DNA from: an uncultured Colwellia sp.
GTDB taxonomy: Bacteria; Pseudomonadota; Gammaproteobacteria; Enterobacterales; Alteromonadaceae
DNA: 64,000 bases
Assembly: GCA_913061475.1 (NCBI GenBank)
Contig: CAJXUN010000010.1
Location: forward strand, 1 to 64,000
Direction: 5' to 3'
In this document: piece after piece, positions 16,142 through 24,338 of the stretch
Layout: the number at the start of each line of letters is the position of its first letter
Position numbering within the stretch: position 1 is the first letter of the stretch
Position numbers and translations under genes: made by a program
Notes under the pieces: model-generated
Seen by the model: the letters and a program-made list of their open reading frames with translations, nothing else
Database searches by the model: none
What the model was told of the DNA's origin: nothing

Positions 16142-17086
16142 ATGTCTGCTTTATCCGCTTTACAGCCAATTAGCCATCCAATGTTTACCCTGCATAAAAT
16201 ATCCGTACAGGTGAAGCGTGACGATCAAATTGACGAGGTCATCTCAGGTAATAAGTGGCGAAAACTTAAATATAACTTATTACATGCTAAAGCGATTAAC
16301 GCCAAAGGCATCATTACCTTTGGTGGTTGTTTTTCTAATCATATTCACGCCTGTGCATTAGCCTGCAAACAGCAGCAACTTTCCGCCATCGGCATCATCC
16401 GAGGAGAAGCGGATAATCAGGATAATTACACGCTAGCTTGGGCTAAACATTGGGGTATGCAGTTATCGTTTGTCGACAGAAAAACCTACCGTTTACGCAA
16501 TGAAAAAAGCTACTTACAGCACCTACAGCAACAATACCCTGACTACCTTATTGTTCCCGAAGGCGGCAGTAATGCACTTGCCTTAATCGGTATGGCTGAA
16601 GTTATTGATGAACTAAATCAACAAAGCGAATTTGATACACTGCTATCACCAGTCGGCAGCGGAGGTACACTTGCAGGCTTAATTTCAGCTGACAAAAACC
16701 AACACAAAATACTCGGTATTTCAGTATTAAAACAAGACGGTTATTTAGTAAAACAAGTAAATGACTTATTACCTGAGCATGCTAAAGCACATACCAACTG
16801 GCAACTTATGAGTCAATATCATGGTGGGGGATACGCAAAATTTAGTGCTCAAGATGCCCAGAGAATACGTAGTTTTAGTGCCGTCGTTGGTATCGATTTT
16901 GAACCGGTTTATTCAGGAAAAATGATTTTAGCGTTACTTGATCTTATGAGTACGGGCTACTTCCCTGCTCATCATCGTATTGTCTTGCTGCACACCGGCG
17001 GCTTGCAAGGATTGGCTGGCATGTTCGAACGCGGCATACTTAATCCAAATGAATGGCCTTCGCTACCTGCGCCACCGGTTCAGTAA
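16142..17086 (+). CDS. PLP-dependent 1-aminocyclopropane-1-carboxylate deaminase / D-cysteine desulfhydrase family
   Basis: This 314-residue fold-type II PLP enzyme has VKRDDQIDEVISGNKWRKLKY near the N-terminus, where Lys38 in SGNKWRKLK corresponds to the PLP-binding lysine. FGGCFSNHIHACALACK aligns with the substrate-binding GGxxSNH segment, and SPVGSGGTLAGL is the phosphate-binding loop. The substrate (D-cysteine, D-serine or ACC) cannot be read from sequence. The gene is inserted on the opposite strand between mshI and mshH, and its last 47 bases overlap the end of mshH in antisense. Confidence 0.88.
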   Translation: MSALSALQPISHPMFTLHKISVQVKRDDQIDEVISGNKWRKLKYNLLHAKAINAKGIITFGGCFSNHIHACALACKQQQLSAIGIIRGEADNQDNYTLAWAKHWGMQLSFVDRKTYRLRNEKSYLQHLQQQYPDYLIVPEGGSNALALIGMAEVIDELNQQSEFDTLLSPVGSGGTLAGLISADKNQHKILGISVLKQDGYLVKQVNDLLPEHAKAHTNWQLMSQYHGGGYAKFSAQDAQRIRSFSAVVGIDFEPVYSGKMILALLDLMSTGYFPAHHRIVLLHTGGLQGLAGMFERGILNPNEWPSLPAPPVQ

Positions 17087-18929
17087 AAAAATGACCTTGA
17101 CCACCTTTAAGCCCAAGCTGTAATAGAATACGCCACTCAGCTTGCTTTTCGACCCCTAAAGCATAAATAGCGATATTTTTAGACGCTGCCAAAGTTTTCA
17201 GGCTTTGGATAAAGACTTGGTTTTCTATTTTTTTGTCAATATCGATGACAATACTGCGGTGTAATTTCATCGCAAATATCGGATATATATTTAAGTAGTT
17301 GGCGCTGACCACATATTGACCGACTTTATCGGCAACAATTTTAATACCCGCTGCAGTTAACTTCGCTATAACAGGTTTTAATTCATTTAAATGATTAACT
17401 AAATGATACTCACTAATTTCGATCATGAGTCGGGGTTTTATCTCTGGAAACTTAGTTAATATCGATAAATATTTCTCGCTAAAATCCTCCGATAACAGCG
17501 AATCTATCGAGACATTAATGCTGCAATCATCTTGTGGTTTTTTCTCATAAGCTAAAACACGACAAACTTGCTCGAGGATCAATAAATCTATTTTAACCGT
17601 CAGACCACATTTTTTCGCCATTGGTAAAAAAACCCGAGCACTGATCAAAGCACCATCTTTATCCCTAACTTTTGACAATACCTCATGATGTAAAACTTTC
17701 GCATTATCACTCGCGATAACCGGTTGAAAAAAAATAACGAAACCATTACCTACAATGGCGGAGTTTAAAAAAGTTCGCCACTTTAGTGAGCCCTTCGCTT
17801 GCACATTTTCTAACTCACCCGCTTCAAACATAAACCATTGCGACGGTCCCTGTAACTGCGCGGAGCGTAACGCCATATCAGCCTCAGACATAATTTGATA
17901 AGGCGCCTGAACATGGCCAAAGTAACTGACACCTATATGAATAAATTCTTCTTGATTTATGCCAACAGGAGTCACTACTTTTTGTAAGTTGTTGAGTAAC
18001 CTATCAGCCAACTTTTTAACTTCTTGAATGAAAACACCTGGCAGTAACACCGACAACTCATAATCACTGCGACGAGCCAAAAAGTAACTTGGCTGCGCCT
18101 GTAACCTTTGTTTAGTCACTTGGATCAACATCAATAAAAGTGACATCGCTTGTTGGTAGCCATATAAGCTTTGTAGCAATTCCATTTCTTTAAATTGGAT
18201 CAAAAGCACGGCGCCTTGTGCATCATCTTCTTTTAAAAAAGCTTGTAATCGATTATCGAAAAATGCGCGATTACCGATATGTGTTTCTTGATCGAGCAGC
18301 GCACTAGCGCGAATGCTTTGATCAGAAGAGATGTCACTGGCAACATTATCGTGTATTTGTTGCTGTAATTGATGAATAGCTATCGTGATGACGTCTGTTT
18401 CACTAGCAGCTTCATCGAGAACAATCTCATTAGGGAAGCCTTGAATTACCGTCAAATTCGCCCAGTTTTCCAGTTTTTGTACAGGCTTTAATGCGACTGC
18501 GAGCTTTTGCTGCATGTTTCTGCACACCACTGAGCCAGTAATAGCAAATAAGAATGTGAAGATAAAAAATAGTAACGAAGTAAAAACAAGATACACTGGC
18601 TGTTGAAAACTTAAATACCAACGACTATTAACAATCGCTAATTGGCGAGTCCCCTTTTCTTCAAGCAAAGTAAGTCGTCCACCATTTAGGTTGAGCAGTG
18701 CAGCTTTATTGGCATAGTTTGCTAATTGCTGATCATTAAACCCTAGCACTTCAACGCGGGTATGCTGGTTATTTTGCGCTTGATAAACGGCCAGCACTGA
18801 AAATGTGCAAGCGAGCAGATAAAAGGACACCATAAGCATTAGCAAATTTCTTAACTGAATTTGCTGGATAAGTTTAACCTTTGGCACAACTGGCACTCCA
18901 TTGCAGGTGAAGTCTTTTTTATGAGCCAC
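17040..18929 (-). CDS. mshH: Degenerate GGDEF-EAL regulator MshH/CsrD
   Basis: This 629-residue inner-membrane protein has two transmembrane segments (about 28-50 and 112-136) around a small periplasmic loop, then a degenerate GGDEF domain (about 205-370) and a degenerate EAL domain (about 385-625). The GGDEF signature is RRSDY (286-290) and the EAL signature is EVL (416-418); the later EAL metal site reads ADKVG instead of DDFG. Enzyme activity is therefore unlikely. E. coli CsrD, of the same build, binds EIIA-Glc and promotes RNase E decay of the CsrB/C RNAs. In vibrios mshH heads the MSHA locus, as here. A palindrome lies 51-83 bases upstream. Confidence 0.9.
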   Translation of the reverse strand: MAHKKDFTCNGVPVVPKVKLIQQIQLRNLLMLMVSFYLLACTFSVLAVYQAQNNQHTRVEVLGFNDQQLANYANKAALLNLNGGRLTLLEEKGTRQLAIVNSRWYLSFQQPVYLVFTSLLFFIFTFLFAITGSVVCRNMQQKLAVALKPVQKLENWANLTVIQGFPNEIVLDEAASETDVITIAIHQLQQQIHDNVASDISSDQSIRASALLDQETHIGNRAFFDNRLQAFLKEDDAQGAVLLIQFKEMELLQSLYGYQQAMSLLLMLIQVTKQRLQAQPSYFLARRSDYELSVLLPGVFIQEVKKLADRLLNNLQKVVTPVGINQEEFIHIGVSYFGHVQAPYQIMSEADMALRSAQLQGPSQWFMFEAGELENVQAKGSLKWRTFLNSAIVGNGFVIFFQPVIASDNAKVLHHEVLSKVRDKDGALISARVFLPMAKKCGLTVKIDLLILEQVCRVLAYEKKPQDDCSINVSIDSLLSEDFSEKYLSILTKFPEIKPRLMIEISEYHLVNHLNELKPVIAKLTAAGIKIVADKVGQYVVSANYLNIYPIFAMKLHRSIVIDIDKKIENQVFIQSLKTLAASKNIAIYALGVEKQAEWRILLQLGLKGGQGHFFTEPVAQVAKAIHLD

Positions 18930-19182
18930 TTAACAGATCCTTTTGAGGCATACATGCTTAACTCAAGTGTAGACGATAAATACGATCAAATATTCTGTAT
19001 ATTTTATCGTATTCTTCATGGCACTTTTATCTCGCATATATCTTATAGCAGTATTTCAAAAGCACGCATTTTATTTTGCCATGGTTAATAATATTGGCAA
19101 TATCTAGGGTAGCCCAAAACAAACCTGATAATAGCGCTCTTTATTATGTAGACAAACCTGAGCACTATATTGTAAGTATAAA
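18930..19182. other. Intergenic region between mshH and the rplI terminator
   Basis: No supportable gene on either strand. The region must hold the mshH promoter; apart from the palindrome at 18980-19012 I could not identify convincing promoter boxes. Confidence 0.5.
18980..19012. promoter_or_regulatory. 33-nt palindrome upstream of mshH (operator-like)
   Basis: ATACGAT-C-AAATAT, five-base centre TCTGT, then ATATTT-T-ATCGTAT: two 14-base arms with one mismatch. A further ACGAT half-site lies at 973-977 of the same 18.9-kb region, in direct repeat with the first arm. The arms are AT-rich with no following T-run, so this looks more like a protein-binding site than a terminator. It sits between the rplI terminator and the mshH start. 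Confidence 0.6.
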
Positions 19183-19216
19183 AAAACCCTGAATTCATTG
19201 CTGAATTCAGGGTTTT
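19183..19216. terminator. Terminator of the rpsF-priB-rpsR-rplI operon
   Basis: A perfect 15-bp stem (AAAACCCTGAATTCA and complement) with a 4-base loop lies 24 bases after the rplI stop. On the minus strand it ends in GGG followed by seven T. Confidence 0.95.
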
Positions 19217-19239
19217 CGATATTTAATTACTGGTAGCGA

Positions 19240-19692
19240 TTAAGCTTCAGCAATAACAACAACTTTAACCGTTGCATCTACATCGTTATGCACGTGAATT
19301 ACGATATCGAACTCACCTGTTTCACGAATGCTACCTAAAGGTAAACGTACTTCAGCTTTAACAACTTCAACGCCAGCTTCAGAGATTGCATCAGCAATAT
19401 CACGCGTACCGATAGAACCGAATAATTTACCTTCGTCACCCGCTTTAGAAGCGATAGTAACTTCAGCTAATTCAGTTAACTTAGCAGCACGAGCTTGTGC
19501 AGCAGTTAATTGCTCAGCAAGTTTCTTCTCTAAATCTGCACGACGAGCTTCAAAGTGCTCAACGTTAGCTTTAGATGCAAAAACAGCTTTACCTTGTGGT
19601 AATAAAAAGTTACGAGCGTAACCAGATTTAACTGTTACCTTGTCACCAAGGCCGCCTAATTTGGCGATTTTATCAAGAAGGATTACTTCCAT
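19240..19692 (-). CDS. rplI: Large ribosomal subunit protein bL9
   Basis: This 150-residue protein has the L9 N-terminal motif [32 protein letters not shown], a long central helix and the C-terminal domain ([16 protein letters not shown]). I set the start at the ATG at 19692, where GGGG lies 8 bases upstream and the protein matches the usual L9 start; a TTG two codons earlier would add only two residues. It is the last gene of the S6-PriB-S18-L9 operon. Confidence 0.98.
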   Translation of the reverse strand: MEVILLDKIAKLGGLGDKVTVKSGYARNFLLPQGKAVFASKANVEHFEARRADLEKKLAEQLTAAQARAAKLTELAEVTIASKAGDEGKLFGSIGTRDIADAISEAGVEVVKAEVRLPLGSIRETGEFDIVIHVHNDVDATVKVVVIAEA

Positions 19693-19712
19693 TTTCAAAA
19701 CCCCTTATTAGG

Positions 19713-19940
19713 TTACTTATGTAAATCAGTATATGGTAATAATGCTAAGTAACGAGCACGCTTGATCGCACGACCAAGTTGACGTTGGTATTTAGCACTT
19801 GTACCAGTAATACGGCTAGGAACAATTTTACCACTTTCAGTGATATAGTTTTTTAGTACAGCTGTATCTTTATAATCGATTGCAGCAGCACCTTCCGCTG
19901 AAAAGCGGCAGAACTTACGACGTCTAAAAAAACGAGACAT
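19713..19940 (-). CDS. rpsR: Small ribosomal subunit protein bS18
   Basis: This 75-residue protein is almost a consensus S18 ([46 protein letters not shown]). It binds 16S rRNA together with S6, which is encoded two genes upstream. The length and order are normal. Confidence 0.99.
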   Translation of the reverse strand: MSRFFRRRKFCRFSAEGAAAIDYKDTAVLKNYITESGKIVPSRITGTSAKYQRQLGRAIKRARYLALLPYTDLHK

Positions 19941-20006
19941 GGATTTCTCCTAAGTTGGCTTATTTTCTGTTAACTAAACAATATCAGTTAACTAAAATGG
20001 CCTAAA

Positions 20007-20321
20007 TTAAATCATTTCAATTTGTTGGGCATGTAACACCAAAAGCGGATTTCCGTTTCTGGATTCATGACGGTTAATAAAACCGGTCACTTTAACATTA
20101 CAACCTTCAATTAAATCACGAGTTAAGTGTTGTGACACATTACCTGTTGCAACTACTTGTATTCGAACAAACGCTTGTCTGTTCATGCCAGCTTCATTTT
20201 GTACAGACTTATGGTCCATTGAAAACTGACAATGCTGAATACCCGCAGGGCTTTTTGACGTTTTAGGTGGTTTTACCACATGTCCGGTCAAAACTAAGCA
20301 ATTCTCTTGGCTATTTATCAT
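20007..20321 (-). CDS. priB: Primosomal replication protein N (PriB)
   Basis: This 104-residue OB-fold protein is related to SSB (NCLVLTGHVVKPPKTSKSPAG, QHCQFSMDH, VQVVATG-like core). PriB stimulates PriA helicase at stalled forks during replication restart. Its place between rpsF and rpsR is diagnostic for gammaproteobacteria and beta relatives. Confidence 0.95.
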   Translation of the reverse strand: MINSQENCLVLTGHVVKPPKTSKSPAGIQHCQFSMDHKSVQNEAGMNRQAFVRIQVVATGNVSQHLTRDLIEGCNVKVTGFINRHESRNGNPLLVLHAQQIEMI

Positions 20322-20345
20322 AGGAAAGAGTTGGCCACAGGTTAC

Positions 20346-20774
20346 TTATTCTTCGCTCGCAGCTTCTTCTGCTTCTGGTGCTTCAGCAGTTGTTTCAGTA
20401 GCTGGTGCTTCAGTAACCTCTTTCTTCACTTCGCGACGCTCATCACGACGGTCTTCTTTAGCAACAGCCATAGCTGAAGCTTCAGTTACCGCGTCTTTAG
20501 TGCGCATGATCATGTTACGGATAACAACATCGTTATAACGGAAAGAAGTTTCTAATTCATCAATAGCTGCTTGCGGCGCTTCAATGTTTATTAAAACATA
20601 GTGTGCTTTGTGCAATTTATTGATTGGGTAAGCTAATTGGCGACGGCCCCAGTCTTCAAGACGGTGGATTTTGCCTTCAGCATTAGTGACGATGTCACTG
20701 TAACGCTGAATCATAGCTGGTACTTGTTCACTCTGATCAGGGTGAACCATAAATACGATTTCGTAATGACGCAT
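20346..20774 (-). CDS. rpsF: Small ribosomal subunit protein bS6
   Basis: This 142-residue S6 has the expected start [19 protein letters not shown] and the motif [15 protein letters not shown]. The C-terminal tail (about 105-142) is Glu/Ala-rich; in E. coli this tail receives post-translational glutamates from RimK. The start has AAGGAG upstream. It is the first gene of the operon. Confidence 0.98.
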   Translation of the reverse strand: MRHYEIVFMVHPDQSEQVPAMIQRYSDIVTNAEGKIHRLEDWGRRQLAYPINKLHKAHYVLINIEAPQAAIDELETSFRYNDVVIRNMIMRTKDAVTEASAMAVAKEDRRDERREVKKEVTEAPATETTAEAPEAEEAASEE

Positions 20775-20868
20775 TACGAGCTCCTTACGGTTGTAGCCTC
20801 ATAATCTGGCTCAGCCAAACACCAGTTGAGGCAAGGAACAAAAAGTTCAGGCTGAATTAAGGACGCGT

Positions 20869-20897
20869 AGTGTAGGTAAAATGAGCAGTAAAGGCAA
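20869..20897 (-). promoter_or_regulatory. Promoter of the rpsF operon
   Basis: The minus strand reads TTGCCT, 17 bases, TACACT, followed by a GC-rich discriminator (ACGCGTCC) typical of stringently controlled ribosomal-protein promoters. The leader to rpsF would be about 90 bases. Confidence 0.55.
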
Positions 20898-20936
20898 GCA
20901 CTAGTTTTGTATTGAAAACCCTAAGGCTGCAAATAA

Positions 20937-20963
20937 AAAAGAGCCGCTAGAAAGGGCCCTTTT
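20937..20963 (-). terminator. Terminator of the DUF945 gene
   Basis: AAAAGAGCC pairs with GGGCCCTTTT (one mismatch) around an 8-9 base loop. On the minus strand the hairpin is followed by TTTTTTATTT. It lies about 24 bases after the stop of the DUF945 gene. Confidence 0.75.
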
Positions 20964-20986
20964 AAACAAAGATAAATTTTCTGAGT

Positions 20987-22285
20987 TTACAAGGCTATCG
21001 CCTTGCCATTAACCGTGAGTTGTCCTTGTGTATATTTTGCAGCAAACGAAATCTCATCAGCTTTCATTAATATAAAACCTTGCTCAATATACATATTAAT
21101 CAGCGCCTCTAAGCCCAATTGTTGGAGAAATGGCATTGGCGCAACACCTTTAGCGTCAGCATTTAAAGCGGCAAGAATACTCATAGGGTTTGCTGGCTCA
21201 TACAAGCTATGGTCAATAACGAGTTGTAAATCAGATTTTATTTCGCCTTCCGGTGTCATCGCGCTGAAATCATTAATATTCATTTCAGGATTTGTCACTA
21301 ACAGTTTAATAGCGGTAGACATTATCTGCTCGCCAATAAACTCGATATTTTCAGGCTCTTGTTGCATCTTATTCGCCCATTCATTTAATTCAATCAAGAC
21401 TTTAGGATCTAACTTATTCAATGATATATCTAAATTCACCTGTTCAAGTTCTTGACCTGCGGCTTTAAAATGTTCAATGCCATATTTAAGCGTTACATTC
21501 ATTAACGCGTCTTTGATCTTACTACCACCAGAAACCGCCAAATTATCAATATTTAACAGCTCATCACCGTTGGCATCATGGGCGACAATACTTTTGATTA
21601 ACGTGGAGAAGTCACCTAATGCCAACGCATTTGCGCTATAGATATCGCCGTTAATCATTTCTTGATTGAAAGTAACAGCTAATGATGACATCAGCACATG
21701 GGCTTCAGTACTTTTAAATTCAAGACCTGACCAATTTAAATAGCCATCAATATACTTTTCATCAGTTACCGTAAACTCACTATCTATAGCACCAATATTG
21801 ATTTGCTCACCGTCTTCATCGAATGTCGTCGCAGCCATTTTTATTGCGGTTGTGTAATTCAAGTCGTAACTAATGGTCGATGAAATGAGCAATTTATCAT
21901 TCAACTGTTCAATGAAAGCAGCAATGTTTTCTTGCTCAATTTGATCCGCTGTTGATATTTCCAAATCCAAATCTATATTAGAATGTGACAAAGCAAAACT
22001 AACATTATTGCTGGCAAAAATCAGTGGTCCAAAAGTAAAGTCTTCGCTAACAATAATCTGCATGGCATCAATTTCTGCAGCATAACCTTTAAGTTTCATT
22101 TTAGTGATCGACTGACCAGAAAACCAATTGCTAGTGAAACTACGTTCGGTTATCTCAATTGAGGGATGATCAACAAAACGATTGGCAATGTCGTCGTATT
22201 TATTCTCAACTATACTACCTATGATTTTTGGAGCAACTAGCCCCGCACAAACAACAACACCTACAGCAACTATAGCTTTATTCAT
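20987..22285 (-). CDS. DUF945 (YdgA-like) family protein
   Basis: This 432-residue protein has an N-terminal hydrophobic anchor (residues 3-24, AIVAVGVVVCAGLVAPKIIG) followed by a DUF945-type body with ITERSFTSNWFSG near residue 45, a beta-rich middle and a C-terminal MYIEQGFILMKADEISFAAK segment. E. coli YdgA is an inner-membrane-anchored protein of uncertain role with a large periplasmic part. It is a single-gene unit with its own terminator. Confidence 0.85.
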   Translation of the reverse strand: MNKAIVAVGVVVCAGLVAPKIIGSIVENKYDDIANRFVDHPSIEITERSFTSNWFSGQSITKMKLKGYAAEIDAMQIIVSEDFTFGPLIFASNNVSFALSHSNIDLDLEISTADQIEQENIAAFIEQLNDKLLISSTISYDLNYTTAIKMAATTFDEDGEQINIGAIDSEFTVTDEKYIDGYLNWSGLEFKSTEAHVLMSSLAVTFNQEMINGDIYSANALALGDFSTLIKSIVAHDANGDELLNIDNLAVSGGSKIKDALMNVTLKYGIEHFKAAGQELEQVNLDISLNKLDPKVLIELNEWANKMQQEPENIEFIGEQIMSTAIKLLVTNPEMNINDFSAMTPEGEIKSDLQLVIDHSLYEPANPMSILAALNADAKGVAPMPFLQQLGLEALINMYIEQGFILMKADEISFAAKYTQGQLTVNGKAIAL

Positions 22286-22418
22286 TTTACTTCCCTTATA
22301 TTCCTTTAAATACGGCTTCCGTATTAACCTGATAAAATTTTTATTATAGCAAATATACCTGCCTTATTAAGTGAGCACGTAGAAAGGCAGGTATAATAAT
22401 AGAACTAATGTAATGATA

Positions 22419-22448
22419 AAAAAATAGCCCTATGCACGGGCTATTTTT
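22419..22448. terminator. Terminator after the universal stress protein gene
   Basis: AAAAAATAGCCC pairs with GGGCTATTTTT around a 7-base loop; the T-run is on both strands. It lies just after the stop at 22467. Confidence 0.92.
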
Positions 22449-22466
22449 ATATAAGCAAATTTTTGA

Positions 22467-23330
22467 TTATGGATTTAACGCTAAGACATCTGTTTTTAAT
22501 AACGATAAGGTTTTTTCTGCGGTATTACCGAACACTTTTCCACTGATACCAGAACGGCCAATCATGCCAATAACAACCACGCCAGCTTTAGATTCTGCAG
22601 CAACGCTAGTGATCACCTTACCAGGCTCGCCAGCTTTAATATGAAAATTGCACGGTTCAATATTATACTGTGAGCATATTGCATTAATTTTTTCGTCTAA
22701 TGCGTTCTGCGCATGTCTTTCCATTTCATCAGGATATTGCATGCCTAAATCTTTAAGCAGTGTTGAAGCTGGAACAGTATAACAAACGTGCAATTCAGCA
22801 TTAAAACCATCAGCCAACATTTTAGCTTGTTGTAAAATTTTTGTATTTAACTCCTGCTTAACTTTTTTTGTGGTGCTTAAGTCAATTGCAGCAAGAATAT
22901 TTGATGATTTACGCCATTTTTCGGGTGCAGAAATTAGCACAGGTACTTGGCATTCTCTCAGCAAGTAGAAATCCGTTGAGGTATAAAATAGTGACTCAGA
23001 ACGATTACCGGTTTTAAACACCAGTTTAGGCTGCTCTTTCGCTACATAGTTAGCCACCCACTTGTGAATACGAGACGCCCAAACAACTTCATAGCTATAG
23101 GTTTCACTGGCGGGAATAATCGCCGACAGTTGCTGAGCAGCTTTTTCCGACATCTTAGCTAAAACATCATCTTTTATTTGTTCGACATTATCGACAACAC
23201 CTATAACATCTTCATTACAAAAATACACAATATGCAATGTTGACTGATAAGCGTTTGCCAACTGAATCGCGCGCTTAATGGCTAATGGTTCTTGGGTTAA
23301 CATGTCTGCAATAACAAGTATCTTACTCAT
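22467..23330 (-). CDS. Tandem universal stress protein (UspE-like)
   Basis: This 287-residue cytoplasmic protein has two Usp domains (about 1-140 and 150-287). The second carries the nucleotide-binding loop GMIGRSGISGKVFGNTAEK, a G-x2-G-x9-G pattern with Asn where Ser/Thr is usual. The start at 23330 (MSKILVIAD) has a strong AAGGGG upstream; a longer reading frame to 23387 is unlikely. UspE-type tandem proteins act in stress survival and motility/adhesion in E. coli. Confidence 0.9.
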   Translation of the reverse strand: MSKILVIADMLTQEPLAIKRAIQLANAYQSTLHIVYFCNEDVIGVVDNVEQIKDDVLAKMSEKAAQQLSAIIPASETYSYEVVWASRIHKWVANYVAKEQPKLVFKTGNRSESLFYTSTDFYLLRECQVPVLISAPEKWRKSSNILAAIDLSTTKKVKQELNTKILQQAKMLADGFNAELHVCYTVPASTLLKDLGMQYPDEMERHAQNALDEKINAICSQYNIEPCNFHIKAGEPGKVITSVAAESKAGVVVIGMIGRSGISGKVFGNTAEKTLSLLKTDVLALNP

Positions 23331-23499
23331 AAATCCCCTTATGTTGTGGCTTATGCCGATCAATGTAATTAATAGCTCATGGAGCATAGCAAGCTCTTAG
23401 TTACTTTATCAAAAGCGACCCACTACGAGCTTGATATTGCGCATAAAATCAACTTATTTCTCTCAAAACAACTGACTGACTCAGCTAGCAATAAAGTTT

Positions 23500-24258
23500 C
23501 TAACCATTAAGCCTTTGTCGGACTATTTCAAATAAACAAATTCCCGTTGCCACGGAAACATTCAAACTAGAAACACTCCCCGCCATAGGTAACTTAACGA
23601 GTTGGTCGCAGTTCTCTCGGGTTAAACGACGCATACCTTTACCTTCAGCGCCCATGACTAGTGCCATAGGTCCTGAAAGCTTTTCACCATAAAGGCAGGT
23701 ATCAGTTTCACCCGCGGTGCCAATTATCCAAACCCCCATCTGCTGTAATGCTTTCATGGTTCGTGATAAATTCGTCACCTGCACTAAAGGCACAGCTTCA
23801 GCAGCACCAACCGCGACTTTTCGCACCGTGGCCGTTAGGCGAGCGGCATTATCTCTTGGCACAATAATGGCTTGTACACCCGCTGCATCGGCATTTCGTA
23901 GGCATGCCCCCAAGTTATGAGGATCGGTAACGCCATCTAAAATCAATAAAAACGGCGCTTGGCCTTTACGTTCTGCGTTGGCAAGAATGTCATCAAGATC
24001 CGCTTCGGTGAATACTTTACCGGGTTTAACCCGTGCAACAACACCTTGGTGCTGTTCACCGTCGGTTTTATCATCAAGCACTTTGCGGTTCGCCATTTGA
24101 GCTGAAATACCATATTGTTTCGCTAAATCAATAATTGGCATCAAGCGGTCGTCTTCACGACCTTTCAGTAGCCACAATTCAATAAAACGTTCAGGTGCGT
24201 GTTCAATTAAGGCTTTTACTGCATGGATACCAAATACTAACTCTTCTTGCTTTGCCAT
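23500..24258 (-). CDS. rlmB: 23S rRNA (guanosine-2251-2'-O)-methyltransferase RlmB
   Basis: This 252-residue SPOUT-class (TrmH family) methyltransferase has an N-terminal substrate-binding domain starting [16 protein letters not shown]. The knotted catalytic domain shows [32 protein letters not shown] and [20 protein letters not shown] took the ATG at 24258 (MAKQEE) because it matches the family start; an upstream ATG at 24282 would add 8 residues. It follows rnr, as in E. coli. Confidence 0.95.
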   Translation of the reverse strand: MAKQEELVFGIHAVKALIEHAPERFIELWLLKGREDDRLMPIIDLAKQYGISAQMANRKVLDDKTDGEQHQGVVARVKPGKVFTEADLDDILANAERKGQAPFLLILDGVTDPHNLGACLRNADAAGVQAIIVPRDNAARLTATVRKVAVGAAEAVPLVQVTNLSRTMKALQQMGVWIIGTAGETDTCLYGEKLSGPMALVMGAEGKGMRRLTRENCDQLVKLPMAGSVSSLNVSVATGICLFEIVRQRLNG

Positions 24259-24293
24259 AATTTTCTTTCTTTCTCTATTCAATCAATAATTTA

Positions 24294-24327
24294 TAAGACC
24301 ATCTGCTCACTAGATAAAATGGTCTTA
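24294..24327. repeat. Inverted repeat in the rnr-rlmB gap
   Basis: A perfect 9-base inverted repeat (TAAGACCAT / ATGGTCTTA) with a 16-base loop sits just after the rnr stop. There is no T-run, so it is probably an intercistronic RNA hairpin, not a full terminator. Confidence 0.5.
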
Positions 24328-24338
24328 GGGAACATCGG

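Noticed and set aside
18861-19088. Plus-strand frame of 75 codons upstream of mshH
   Set aside because: It overlaps the mshH start and the palindrome, has no SD and no recognisable features.
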